Made by a program: the position numbers and the translations under genes. The notes under the pieces are model-generated. The model ran no database searches. It was not told the DNA's origin and saw nothing but the letters and a program-made list of their open reading frames with translations. From Hanleya hanleyi (lineage: Eukaryota > Mollusca > Polyplacophora > Lepidopleurida > Hanleyidae), in contig JAVTVY010020314.1 of assembly GCA_036873755.1 (NCBI GenBank), forward strand, positions 1 to 64,000: a DNA stretch of 64,000 nt, read 5' to 3'. Below, one piece after another: positions 13,840 through 26,111 of the stretch (its first letter is position 1; every line of letters starts with the position of its first letter).

Positions 13840-16800
13840 ATGGTGAATACCTACATGTACTTTGATACCATGAGTAAACATGACGGATCATCATCAGATT
13901 CTGACACGGACGATGACCCCTATAGTACACGGCCTCGCGTCCACGATCACGAACAACCCAAAGATCAACCCTCCATCCCGGTGAATAATGTCTTCAAAGG
14001 TAGATTGTTTTTATTTGATATTTTTTTTGTTTTGTTTTGCTTTTCCAAGCTTTAATTCCGACTCTTCGGTCAATAGTCTATAACCATATTTTTCATTTGT
14101 ACAATTTACATGTAATAATTTTGGAGACCTCATGTTTTGAACTAACGTGTTGCCTGATTTTGTTGAAGTCACATTTATTTGGAAAGTTACTTAAAATGGT
14201 CTGTTCACATACTGAATACTGAATAATCCGACAACATTTTAATTTTCATTTGAGTGTATAGTGCCAGTCCAGGACTGATGTTGTGAATGAACTGTCCTGA
14301 GCTTACATGTATTTGTGAGGAAATTATTTACTATATTGCATATGGTAGCTCTAAATTTTTATCTTGATTAAGAAAAATCTAATTTTAACAAAATCCTAAT
14401 CAGCTATCCCATCTTAATTTCATTTTCAAAAACCAAATAGTTGACATATTTGCAATAATTCATTATGCAGCTGGAAAGGAAATGGTTAATATACTTCCTA
14501 TGGTTAACCCTAGGCCATGACCACCCTCAGCTCTCATGTCTCTACTGGGGACTATTGTTTTCCCATTCCTAATTAGCTTGTAATTGTTCCACTTCCTGGA
14601 TGCAAATTACAGGTTTTTGTCAATTTTGAATACATATGGGAAATCAGGGGCATGACACTGCATATTTCAATGACATATCAATACATGTACAATATAGACC
14701 TTGCCTTGGGATTTCACGGAATCAATATGTTCTGGTTAGCGACTGGCGAACTGGAAAGATAAAAGAAGGGAAACAAAATTCAAAATTGTCATTGTTTTGG
14801 AACACCAGAACCAAAAGAGGTGTTCTGATGAAATTTGAAATGCCCAGGTCTGCCAATATACAGTATGTGATAATTCCCTATATATTCCTATCCAGTTGGA
14901 ATTTTTTCAATCATGAGTACATTCAACTGAGATAGAATTTGACATACATGTACAACTAGAAGGAAATTCGATAATTGATTTCTCTTTCAGCTGAAATATT
15001 CATCCTGAAAATATTTGGCTTGACTTATTTTTCTTCAATTTCGGACCACCTCAGAGATCACGATTCGATCTATAGTGTCAGTTACTGTAAGTTAGGTACA
15101 ATGGGAGATGTTTGCCAATAGAATCCAGTAGTTCTCAATAGCATTATGCAACCACACCAGACACAAGAGGGATTAGTGCAATGAGATTATACTGTGCCTG
15201 GGAATTAAGTAGAAGTGGGAGCAGTCCCCGGGCAGTGTTTTCTGTACGAATGCAAGTTGTCACAAAATGGATTAGACTTAATACCCACTCGTCCCGTATA
15301 TCCCTTTCTGCCTGTTTAAACCACCATAACTAAGGCTTTCCGAACCTTGTTTTCCCTGTCCTCCCCCAATACAAACACTAACTACTGGTTCCTGGCCTGC
15401 TCTAATTTTCACCTTGACCCATGAACCCCCATCATGAGCAGGTGCAGAACATTTCCACCTTTTCCTCTTGATTCATATTAGCTGTGTACTGTTGGCGTGC
15501 AACAAGGCTGCACATTGTCTGAAAATATTTCATTTTGGATGTTTTATGCAGTATCTGAGAGGTCAAGGCAATAAAAGAAGGTTCAGTGTGAGAAAATTGT
15601 GATTTTCCCCTAGCTGTATCCCACTACAAATGTCAATTGGGGCAATTATTGCTGGCACTTAAAAGATTTTTTTTAGCTAATACAAGTGCCAACGAACCAA
15701 TCTGTCATATATGTAACTCTTTTAAACAAAACATTTGCTTTTTTTGGTATTCCACGGTTCCCATATGCCTCCTGTTTCTATTCCCGCCAAAATTCTTTTT
15801 TTTTTCTTTGAAAAAAATATGACCTAGAGCAGAGCTTGAAAGCAGCTGTATGTATGCATTCTGTTTTAAATGCTGAATAAGACTGCATTAGATTTAAAGG
15901 ATAATGCCTGAGGTGTAGATTAGAGGTATAGACATGTATGTACATACATGTACATGAAACCCACCTTAGGGCGTAACTTAAGTCTATAAAACTTGAGAAA
16001 GAGGCAGATTTGAAAAAAAAACCAAAAAAAACACCACATGTACAAAATGTAGGCCCTATAGTGATTTCTTTCTCCAGATTTCTTAGGAGTAAACAGAACA
16101 CCTGTTTTGTGCGACAGTAAAAGTCAGTGCTCAAGGGTTGTGTGTGCCTCCATACAATAGGGAAATCAGAGCGGCTATTCAAACCTGTCAAAATTGTAGT
16201 TTGGTGTGAAAACTGATTCTGTAATTTACCCCAGAGCCCGCCATGTGGTTGATGGAAAAGGATGGTGTTTACCTGTCTTTGACACTTTGTCCATGATAGT
16301 AACACCAAACTGTGATGGACACACTTGATATTGGGGCACACGCGTGGCACTATTATTTTTACCCACATAATAGCTATTATCGTGTAATGTTCATCTGTCA
16401 TGTGAGCCATGACACGGAACAGGTCTAAGTCACCATCAGGAGCAGGTGGTATTTTGATGAGACTTTTGTGTGAAGTGAAAAGATAGGGGAACTAGGTCAT
16501 CTCTGGCTTCTCTTTTTTTTCCTTAAAGATAATTTAAAATTAGATCTGGATAAACTTAGAATGAATTCTATCTATATTTCAATTTTGTTCTGAAAACTAC
16601 ACACCTATATAGTTTTGTGATCCTCTCTTATGATGTGTGATTCCAAAGGTATGTTATTCTTTTCTGTTTAAATAGTTAGGACTATATTCTTTGAAGAAAT
16701 TGACATTTAATTGTGATATTTAGATTGCTGGTATATACATGTACATGTACCTTATATATCAGTGCCAATTTATTTGGTTTTAATACTTTTGTTTACCTAA

Positions 16801-19800
16801 GCACAATTTTATACATGTAGGCCTACAGTTTATAGGGTAATTAATACATGTATGTGTTTGTTGTTAAGAATGGTAATATTTGAATATATTGTGTTCTTAA
16901 ACAGTTTCCTTGTTTAATTAGTAAATATTGTACCAACAGAAAATCCCAGGGAATTTACAATATGTTGGAAATCTATTTTACCTTGTTATGTCCTATCACC
17001 CCAAGAGGCTTATTGATGTACACAAGAAATAATTTCCTTCAGAATTTGATATTCCTATCTGATTATGAAATGAAGTTAATAACAAAGTTAATTGCACTCT
17101 AAGATTCATTGTTCAAGGCAACAAGATAACACAGTTTTAGCTGCATACACAGGATACCAGCCTGGTCCTTGGAAATTAGATTTCTTGATATGAATTCATG
17201 CTTATAAAATAACTGTAAATAAGTTGATTGTATGAGAACAATATGATATACAGGAGATAATAGCTCCCCCCATCTTCCTGTTTATTTCCTGACCACCCTT
17301 TGGTATCAACATGCATTCTCCATTGAAGCTCATTTTATTAGATATAAGCAGTATATGGGAAGTTATTGTCATCTGCATATGTAACTGTAGTATATATGGT
17401 GGACATGGGTCAAGGGAATGTAAACTACCTAATCATCAGCATTTCCTCTGGATTAAAACAAAGTCACACCTTAATCACCCATCAGGGCCCTTGACACATC
17501 AGGGGTCAGTAGGATTGATTAACTAACAGACAGTCTACACCTAGGTCTACCTAGGCAATAACTGTCAAATTGATTAGCGGGACATTTGAGTCATTCATCT
17601 TTTACAGTAAAGCAATAACTGTCAACATGAAGCCTATTGTTTAAATTATCACCTTTACCAGGTATTAGATTTATAGCTGATTATCTGAACTACATTTCCT
17701 TCTGCCTTTGGTTTATTTGATGAAAGCCTTCACTTAATGTCTGAGTTTGAGTAGAGCTTATTTTCATGACAATTTTCTATATAGGACCAACCTTTCTGAC
17801 TGGGACATCATTTCAGTGCTAAACTTTCCACAGTGGGAACTCTAGGGGAAAGAGAGTGTTGATTTAGTCGTTGATTTTGTGCTATGACTACATCACTGCT
17901 AGTGCTAGTTAACTTGTGTATTTTAATAACTACTTGTAGAGCTGTCTAGTGAAAACTCTGTATTTCGATACACATTTGTGTAAACAGAATATACAATTTA
18001 TTCTGTGATTATCACCAGATTGTGTATTTTAGAAATATGGTCATTGGAAGCTATTTAAAAACTTCTCACCTGAAATCATCAGCCATGGGTAAAGGGCACG
18101 ATTCAGACCAACATTTCTCATATCACGAATTCGTCGGCAAGTGCACCATGTCCAAAATGCCTCAAGGAGATTTCTTTGATTTGGATGATGCAGGTAGTGA
18201 TATTATTGCTTTTGTAATATAGAAATGTTTTAATTCTTTGATTCTTAGGCATCTGTTTGTCTCCTGCAATTATCATCTTCTCCTCTGATTTGAATTCATA
18301 CTTACAGGTAAAATTCACTGATTTCATGTTATTAATTTTGATTTATTTTATATTATTACAGGTCAAATCAAGCTGGCTGTCTACATGAATTTTGGCTTAC
18401 TTACTGTTCATGGTAAGTTATATGGTTTGAGTGCCACATGTCAGATTTATTTCCAAGTAATTGCTTTTGATTATTACCAGCTAGCAATCAGACACCCAAA
18501 TATAATGATTCCATTTAATGTACCTTTATCTCTTCCTGCCAAATAGCACTTGTCAACGACTTTGTCACCTGTAATTACTGTATTTTCTTTTAAACAATCA
18601 CTAGGTGCTGTTGCATTAAAAGTGTCAGACAAATTGGTCCATTACAAAATCTTTCTAATTTGATTTATTTTTTCTCCTTCAGTGATACAGTCCAGACATC
18701 TAAGCTCAAAATGGAAATCTCTGTGTGACTCTTATGTAAAGGTATGTTATTTATTTTATCTGTTCAATCAGTATGATAATCTCTGTTAATAAGTCGATCC
18801 CCCAATCAAATTCAATCACTCTCAACTGGGGACAAACTTAATGGATTTCATCACCCTCTAAAATCGTTAAATTACTAGATTATTATATGTATGATTTTTA
18901 ATGCTTTTGTTAACTTCCTGTTCCAATAAATTTGATCACCCCATATATCATGGTGGGAAATTTCACTTCCTGAATTAGTCGATGTATTATCATTAAATGC
19001 ATATTTGTACAATGTATTTATCCACATTAAACATCTATATTAAATGCAGCAAAAATTTAAAAAATCAATTGGTAAATTCATATTTTTAGATTAAAAACAT
19101 AAAGAATTAGAAAATGAATTTAGAAAAATCTCTTCCCCATCATATTGAAATATATTTTCATGATTTCCTTTTTCTGCCACCAGATGTCACTGTTACCAGA
19201 TGAGAGTAAGAGGACGAGATGTAAAACACAAGTTGTTTACGATTCTAACAATCCACTTTATGATGAAAAATTCTCCTTGTAAGTTTTCTTTTTGTTTATC
19301 AATTTATTTACACCAAATGTATGATTACATATATTGACTACATGTATCTTAATATTTTTAACAGGCATAACCAGCTTTTTTTCTCTTCAAATATCAACTT
19401 CAAAACAAAAACATGCTTTTGTTTACACCTTTTGTAATAAGTTTACACATGTAACTTGTTATGGGATAACCAACTCATTGTCAAATCCATACGCTATTGT
19501 TTTCATTCATTTTGATCTCGGTGAATAATTAAGATGAAACACATTTTATAATGAATAGTTTAGAGCAAAAATTCTGTAATCAGGAAATTAAATGTTCTAA
19601 CATTTCATTTTAATTTCAGTGAATTATTGGAAGAAGATAACAACAAACGTCTGATGATTTCCGTCTGGCACAGAGATCAAACCAGCAGTTTGAGCGAGTT
19701 TCTCGGCTGTGTCTCATTTGGCGTCAAACATCTTTTGAACCCCAAAAAGGTAAGATTTTATACTCCTATTCAGTCTATCATACTTGTGTCTATTTTTATG

Positions 19801-22800
19801 GCCAATTTCTCACTTCTAAATTATGCTCTGGATGAAACAGGTGATATTTTGAAATTCACCATGCAATACCAAATTGTACACTGTTATGCCTGTTCACTGC
19901 ACAAATTTCAATCAGATTATCTCCCTTGGATTGATTGTCTCCCCTGATGCACCTGATAACTTATGGGTAATTTCTCCTCATTTACAGGAAACGACAGGCT
20001 GGTATTACCTCCTGACTGAAGAGATAGGAAGAAAGAAACACCTCCAGGTCTCCAAGAAAAAACAACAACAGCAACTCAAAGTCAGACGTAAGTACAGTCT
20101 CTCGTGTTTGTAAAAACTGCGAGATCTGTTGATGCGCTCCTGGAGGTTTTTACTGTGTTCATTGCACCAGCTCTCCCAGGAAAACAAATTATGAGAGTGA
20201 TGCAGTGTGTGAGTGATCACTCTCTAGAATTTCCTAAAATAGTTTAGCGTTAAAAGCTTTTGTAATCTTGTGCATTTGTAAAATATGGATTTATACTAAA
20301 AATACTAGGAAATGTTCAAATTATATAGAGATCATTATGTGATAAAATGACACTCATGCAAGTTATTAACATAGTTTCATTGTTTTATTATTTTAGCACA
20401 CAATGTCATTCCAGCCATCAACAAAGATGTATGGTGGATGGACCCCATGACGGTGAGTTGTCTCCCTTGTTTGGATTATTGCCCTTGGTGTGATTTGATC
20501 ATCGCTGTTTAAAATTCTGTCAAGCTACTAAGAATCTGAAATACTATTATGCTATTATTCTGATATAAGTTGGTAAATGCTACACATATGTGGACATTTT
20601 TTTGTGTATTTTATGTAATTAATAAGAATATGCGGTTGATTTAATGCATATTAGGAAATTGGAAATTTTGTTATCCTATTCATTTAGTGTTTAATGAATT
20701 TATTTTAATATTAAATTAAATCATAGTAAAAATAACACGTTTTTTTCACTTTGCTTCTTGTACAGATCAATGTCATTCGAGGGAAGAATGGATTTGGCTT
20801 CTCAGTCATTGAATCCTGCCCGGTTAAAGTTGGTCGAGTTGACAAAGGTGAGACAGGAAATTATTTCTCAAATGTTATTTAAATATTTGAAATTGTTTTA
20901 TAAGCCAATTTTAATTTAGTTGTTTAAATGAAAATATTCAGAGTTTTATTATCTCCTTTATATGATTACCATCAATATATCTGTGTTAGTTTCGACATCA
21001 AATGATCATATTTTTCAGTTAAAAACTATTAAAAAAATAGCTTTTTGATCTATACATAAACAATTTTTCTTTACTATGTTAGCTTCTCCTGCTGAAGATG
21101 CTTGTTTGAGGAAAGGAGACTGTATTGTACGAGTTAATGGGCGGAATGTATCACGATCCACAGCCGATAGTGTGGTTAAACTGGTCAAGTAAGTATACTG
21201 TTACTTATATCTGCTGATACTTTGAAGTTATCTTTGCTAATTCAATATACGGTAAACTTTTATATTATTCTCACTCACAAATCTCAAATATCAAATTTTA
21301 TAAAATTATTCTAGACTGCTTGTTTTTGTTCATATCCATTCAACTTCAAATCATCAAAATATTTCTCTGAAATAAGAATGCACCTAAAACAACTATTGAA
21401 TATACATTCTCATTTTCGAAAAATGGAGTATCGGGCTCAGAAATTTAATACATTCACAACAATTTCTTACTATCAGGCACACAAGGGGAAAACTTGTGCT
21501 CGACATTCAGAGGTCACAAGAGGTGTGCATACAGAAAATGGATAAATCACCATGGAGACCATCTTCATCGATCTGTCGGAATGATGAGAACCGGAGACCT
21601 GTGCCGGTTTATGGCGGTGACTTATCAGACTGTGATGGCTCTGACAATGAGAGTCATGAGAGACAGTTGTCAGTAGATGAAGACATTATCTTGGCTGAGG
21701 CTCATGATATTCCTACCAGCACACCTTTACCTTTATTATTAAATGCACCACAGGTGAGAATCAACACCATTCTTTCTTATTTGATTTCTAATTTAATATC
21801 AACATTGTTTTTAATTCTGTATAGTTTGGCTATTTTATTTATTTTATTTTATTTACTCGATTCAATATATTTATTCTCTAATTTAATTATTCAAATTTCC
21901 GTAATTTAATTTGTATTGTATTTAATTTCTAAAGTAACACAACTGGAATATCTCATATTTTTTTCTTTTGTAGCATGTCAACTTATCAGTAAAAAAACCC
22001 TCTTGTGTTTTTTATTTATAATCCTGATCTATTATTAATCAGTCAGATAGAACTATTTGATTACATTCATTCTCTTGTACAATTTCTGTAAAATGTATTT
22101 GAAATTTATTTTGCATTCTTCTTTCCCTTATTCAGTCTGTACCAACTACAGAAAGAAAGAAACAGGAGGCAATCCACAGACTAATGAGTGTCGAGTTGGA
22201 CTTCATAGATGTCATGCACAGTGGTATCGAGCGATTCTCCAGGCCCCTTCGACATTGTATCCTCTCTCCTAAACAACACTCAGCGCTCTTTCAAAATATA
22301 GAAAAGGTAAAATTTTATCTGACATTATTTTGCCTTTTCCTCGTATGATTTTGGCATTACCCTGTCCAAAATTGGAAAATATTAAATTATTTGCTCTATT
22401 TCCTTGTTTGAATAGAATTTACCAAAAAAAAAAGAAAAAACCCCTAACATTTTGATAATTAATTTTGTTGTTTCTGCGTGATTTATAAGATTCTAGTGAA
22501 TTGTGCAGCTCTCTAGCTTTTCCAAATTGTTATTTCCCAGTTCAGATTTCAGTTTGATCAGCAGAATCTTATAATTATTGTGTAGGGTTACCTCTCCTGA
22601 TGTGATCGTGGATTACCTCCCTTCATGTGTCAGCCATCTCCCCTTGATGATGCAACTGATAAAATCCATTTGGATGAAATAATAAACATAATTATTATTT
22701 TTTTATAATTTCAGCTTGTAACAATCTCCGAGTACCACATCAAACAGATGCAGGATAATGCCCCGTCATGTTCTGACACAGACACCACCAGTTCACAGTC

Positions 22801-25800
22801 CTCGACAGATGGCACAAATCATTTTGTCAACTCTATAGGTCTTATCTATCAGTCTAAGGTAAATACTTCTCTCATATGGCGTCAGGTTTTGAGTCCGCAC
22901 GCCCACAAATCTGTATAGAAATTATTGTTTTGGATACCCGTAAAGTTGTAGAATTTTGTTTGGATTTCGGTAATATTCGTAGAAAATCAAGGCACTGTCA
23001 TTCGCAATATCCAAAAAAAGTTTTCATAATATGTAAAGAATAAGAACAAATTTGTCAATCCATTGATATCTTTCAAGCTCTCTTTTTCCCTAATTTCAAT
23101 TTCACAAATTTTTCAGTAATTTAGAAAATTGATTCATACAATTTATTGATATATTTCCTTTTTTTTCATCACATTGGCTAAATCATGAATATCAAAATTT
23201 GTTAATTTCAATTTTCCAGGTTCAGCTTTTGTGCCAGGCCTATGACATCTATGCTCGTGGATTGAGTAATGCCAACAAGGTTTTAGGGGAATTGAAGAGA
23301 AACCAGGACTTCCAAAAATTCATACAGGTATTGACAAATTCCAAATATGCTAATTCTCCAATTTGTTCATACATATCTACAACACACTTTCCATTTATTC
23401 ACAAATCCTGTCCTGTTTCGTATTATTTTTGGGCTTCTGGTGTGTGAATTTGTTAATTTGTGATCTGCCAGGAGAGTTATTTGCCCTGATGTCACATCAG
23501 GGGAAATAACTCTCCTGGCAGATCCAGGATTACCTCCCTTACACCAGTTGACTGTTAATCTGTATTTTGAACCATTGAGTAATTCTTGTTTGTTTTCTCC
23601 TAATAGGACTCAGATGATGATCCCAGACAACCAACTATCAGTGCTTTTATCTATAGAGCTGCTCAGGTATGTTCAATTCATTAATTTATTATTAATTTCA
23701 TTGATCAGTCTATTCGACTCCATCCTTTCATCGAAGTATCTATTCATTTGCTGATAAATTTTGATAAACAAATTCTGAACCAACTCCATTTTCTTTGCTT
23801 GATTTATTTTTACATTTTCATAATTTTGAAATGTGGCTAAATTTTCATCGTTTATTCTGAAATATATAATATTTCTTACCTCTTTTTTGCAGCATGTACG
23901 GGAACTCTATCAAGTTTTACGAGACATCTTCCAGAACACTCGACCAGACACTAGAGATTATCAAAAACTTAAAAGAGTTGTTGAAGGTGAGAATTAATTA
24001 AATCTTCAGTCATTATATTTCAAACCACATTGAAACTTAGAATGACACGGTTTCATTTATTTTAAAGATTCTGCAATAATCATCAAGTAACTCAAAGGAC
24101 AGTGTTGGTTGCATGCAAATGTTGTTAATTGACAGTATTGGTTTGTCACAAAAGATGGACATTATTGGTGTATACGAAAGAAAAATAAAAACAGAGAAAA
24201 AAAAAGACTCCTTCCCTTGTCTCATTTTTTGTAAAGAGCCTATGGAGCTAGACATAAATTTTATTCAGTCTGAAAATGTAGTTTTATTTTTAGTGACATC
24301 TTTCTCGTGTTTGTGACATTTAAGATTTCTTTATTCATGTGTGTACTAAAATTTAATTTACTTCATTCAGGTTTACAAGAATGTGTAACAAATATCACAA
24401 ACTACAGTTGTACCAGGACGTGCAGCTGGGGATCGATGAGTTCAGGGATTAGCTCCGAGTCAACGAGATCATCCGGTGCATCCAGCAGTGGCTCCCGTAC
24501 ACCGGCTGGACAAAACAAAGCGCCCAGTCCCTCATTGGCTAGCTACAAATCATGTGACTCTGAAGTGATGAGAATACAGGACAAACTGATCTTCCAGTCT
24601 CATGTTGAGGTATGTTTTCTATTTATCTTTTTACTGCACAGACCAAATATATTCATCTTTTCAGCAGTTTAATACAATTGAAATGAAACCAAGAAAGTGA
24701 GACTTAAAGAGTCAGCCTTCAACATTATTATTCCTTCAAGTAAAACATGACATCAAACAAACAAGTGTCAGTGTTCAAGAGCAGTATTTTGTCATATCTT
24801 TGAGAGAGAAATGTGTGAAAATGGAAAGAGATGTGATGGTGCCTGTGAAGTTTTGTTCTATATTGAAACCATGTAAATATATTTTTTTAGTTAACTTTCA
24901 TTATACTAATTACTTTTATTCTTATTTCAGGTGTTCCAATTATGTGAGGAAGATCGTCATCTTCTTTATACAGGAGAGGTCTACAAGTGGGATGGGCGAG
25001 CTTGGTACAAGGTACGTTCACAAATCCCTTGTATTTAGCAAATCTTATCTGTGCTGATTTCTACAATTGACAATTTTATAGCTCAGTCAGATCAATACTC
25101 CTTGGGTACCATAACGAAACTCTGTCAAGTTTCAACATTTAATTATTGACTTTACCTGGGTTCAAATATACTAGATTATTTCAAGTTCATTTCATGTGCT
25201 GATTATCTCCCATTATAAATGTTGTGCTAATTATCTCTCCTTACCTTACAGGTTCATGTGTTGTTGTTCAACGATCTCTTTTTGGAGACTGAAAAGGATC
25301 GTCATGGCTATTTCAAGGTCATCGCTGACCCTATCTTCCTCCGAGATGTCCGTGGCATCCACACAAAAAGAGATCATGGTAAGTTTTTAATTCAACTCTT
25401 CAATCATTCATTCATCAGGTATGATGAACCAGCTATTCTAAACTGAACAAAAAAAATTAATTGTTCTTGAAAAAAAATCTCTCTTTCTTTGGAGTTACCT
25501 GTAAAATCATCATGAAATCAAAAATCATTTGAAAAAAAAACAACACTGACTCACCCCTGTTGATCTCCATTTTGTCTGACATGTAAAAGACCCTCCGTTG
25601 TCTTAAAGCTGTTTGCCTGTCTTTGCACAACCATTTGTTCCTAAATTCCTATAATTGAAGAGACATAATCCTATTTTCCCCCTATATATTCATGAACAAC
25701 TCCTATATTCATGAACAACTCCTATATTCATGAACAACTCCTATATTCATGAACAACTCCTATATTTTGCTGTGTGTTCACCATGCTATTGTTTAACTTT

Positions 25801-26111
25801 TATTCTCTCTTCTGTGGGAATTCATAACATGTTTATAACGTTAATCCTCTTACATTTATCTATTTAACTAAACATCCTTTTCTTTTACCACAGACACAGA
25901 ATTCGCCATGCACGTGAACAGTCCTAGGAGTCCATTTGTTAACAGCAAAGTGTCATTTGCAGAAAAACACCTGTACCGTGCTCCCAGCACCGAGCTGAAA
26001 TTCACATGGAAAAGTCTCATCGAACAGAGAATCTTCGCCGTCCGAGGTCGCGTGGAACACTTTAGCAGTACGAACAGTATCAACAATAGTGGAGCCACTG
26101 TTATTGTGTAA
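13840..26111 (+). CDS. C2-PDZ-DH-PH protein, candidate Rho guanine-nucleotide exchange factor (19 exons)
   Basis: Predicted coding exons: 13840-13999, 18362-18412, 18683-18741, 19184-19278, 19620-19749, 19988-20087, 20397-20452, 20766-20847, 21083-21188, 21477-21753, 22136-22306, 22715-22858, 23220-23327, 23607-23666, 23893-23986, 24371-24609, 24931-25011, 25252-25378, 25894-26111. All have GT-AG borders and matching phases, giving 785 residues. A C2 domain (about 54-185) is followed by a PDZ domain (about 218-292; the carboxylate loop reads GFGFSV). A DH-like region (about 373-590) has EAIHRLMSVELDFIDVM as its first conserved block, and a PH domain (about 640-755) contains VLLFNDLFLET. The usual PVQRI-like block of DH helix 8 is degenerate (AAQHVRELYQVL), so exchange activity is uncertain. 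RGS3-type proteins share C2-PDZ but end in RGS, which is absent here. The product is probably a cortical signalling protein. The start was chosen for its context (AACATGG). Confidence 0.85.
14000..18036 (+). other. Long first intron of the C2-PDZ-DH-PH gene
   Basis: This lies between the GT donor at 14000 and the alternative first exon. No other gene is recognised. The minus-strand frame at 15778-16410 (210 codons) starts with ATG but has no domain signature and is rich in low-complexity Phe/Lys runs. Confidence 0.6.
18037..18193 (+). CDS. Alternative first coding exon of the C2-PDZ-DH-PH gene
   Basis: An open frame with ATG at 18037 and a second ATG in excellent context (GCCATGG) at 18085 ends in CAG before a GT donor at 18194. 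It ends in phase 1, exactly as the exon at 13840-13999 does, so both join the exon at 18362 without changing frame. It encodes MGKGHDSDQHFS and a short Phe/Asp-rich tail before the C2 domain; the distal exon encodes an acidic Ser/Asp-rich leader instead. This implies two promoters giving isoforms with different N termini (about 784 residues from 18037). It could also be a cassette exon. Confidence 0.6.
23462..23524. repeat. 31-bp-arm hairpin in an intron
   Basis: GATCTGCCAGGAGAGTTATT and the following bases are matched by an inverted copy with one mismatch and almost no loop. It lies in the intron between exons 13 and 14 and is probably a tiny foldback remnant. Confidence 0.85.
25682..25766. 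repeat. 19-bp tandem repeat, four units
   Basis: TATATTCATGAACAACTCC repeats head to tail about four times in the last intron of the C2-PDZ-DH-PH gene. Confidence 0.9.

Noticed and set aside
15778..16410. 210-codon open frame on the minus strand inside intron 1
   Set aside because: It starts with ATG but shows no domain, has low-complexity Phe/Lys stretches, and lies in AT-rich intronic DNA.
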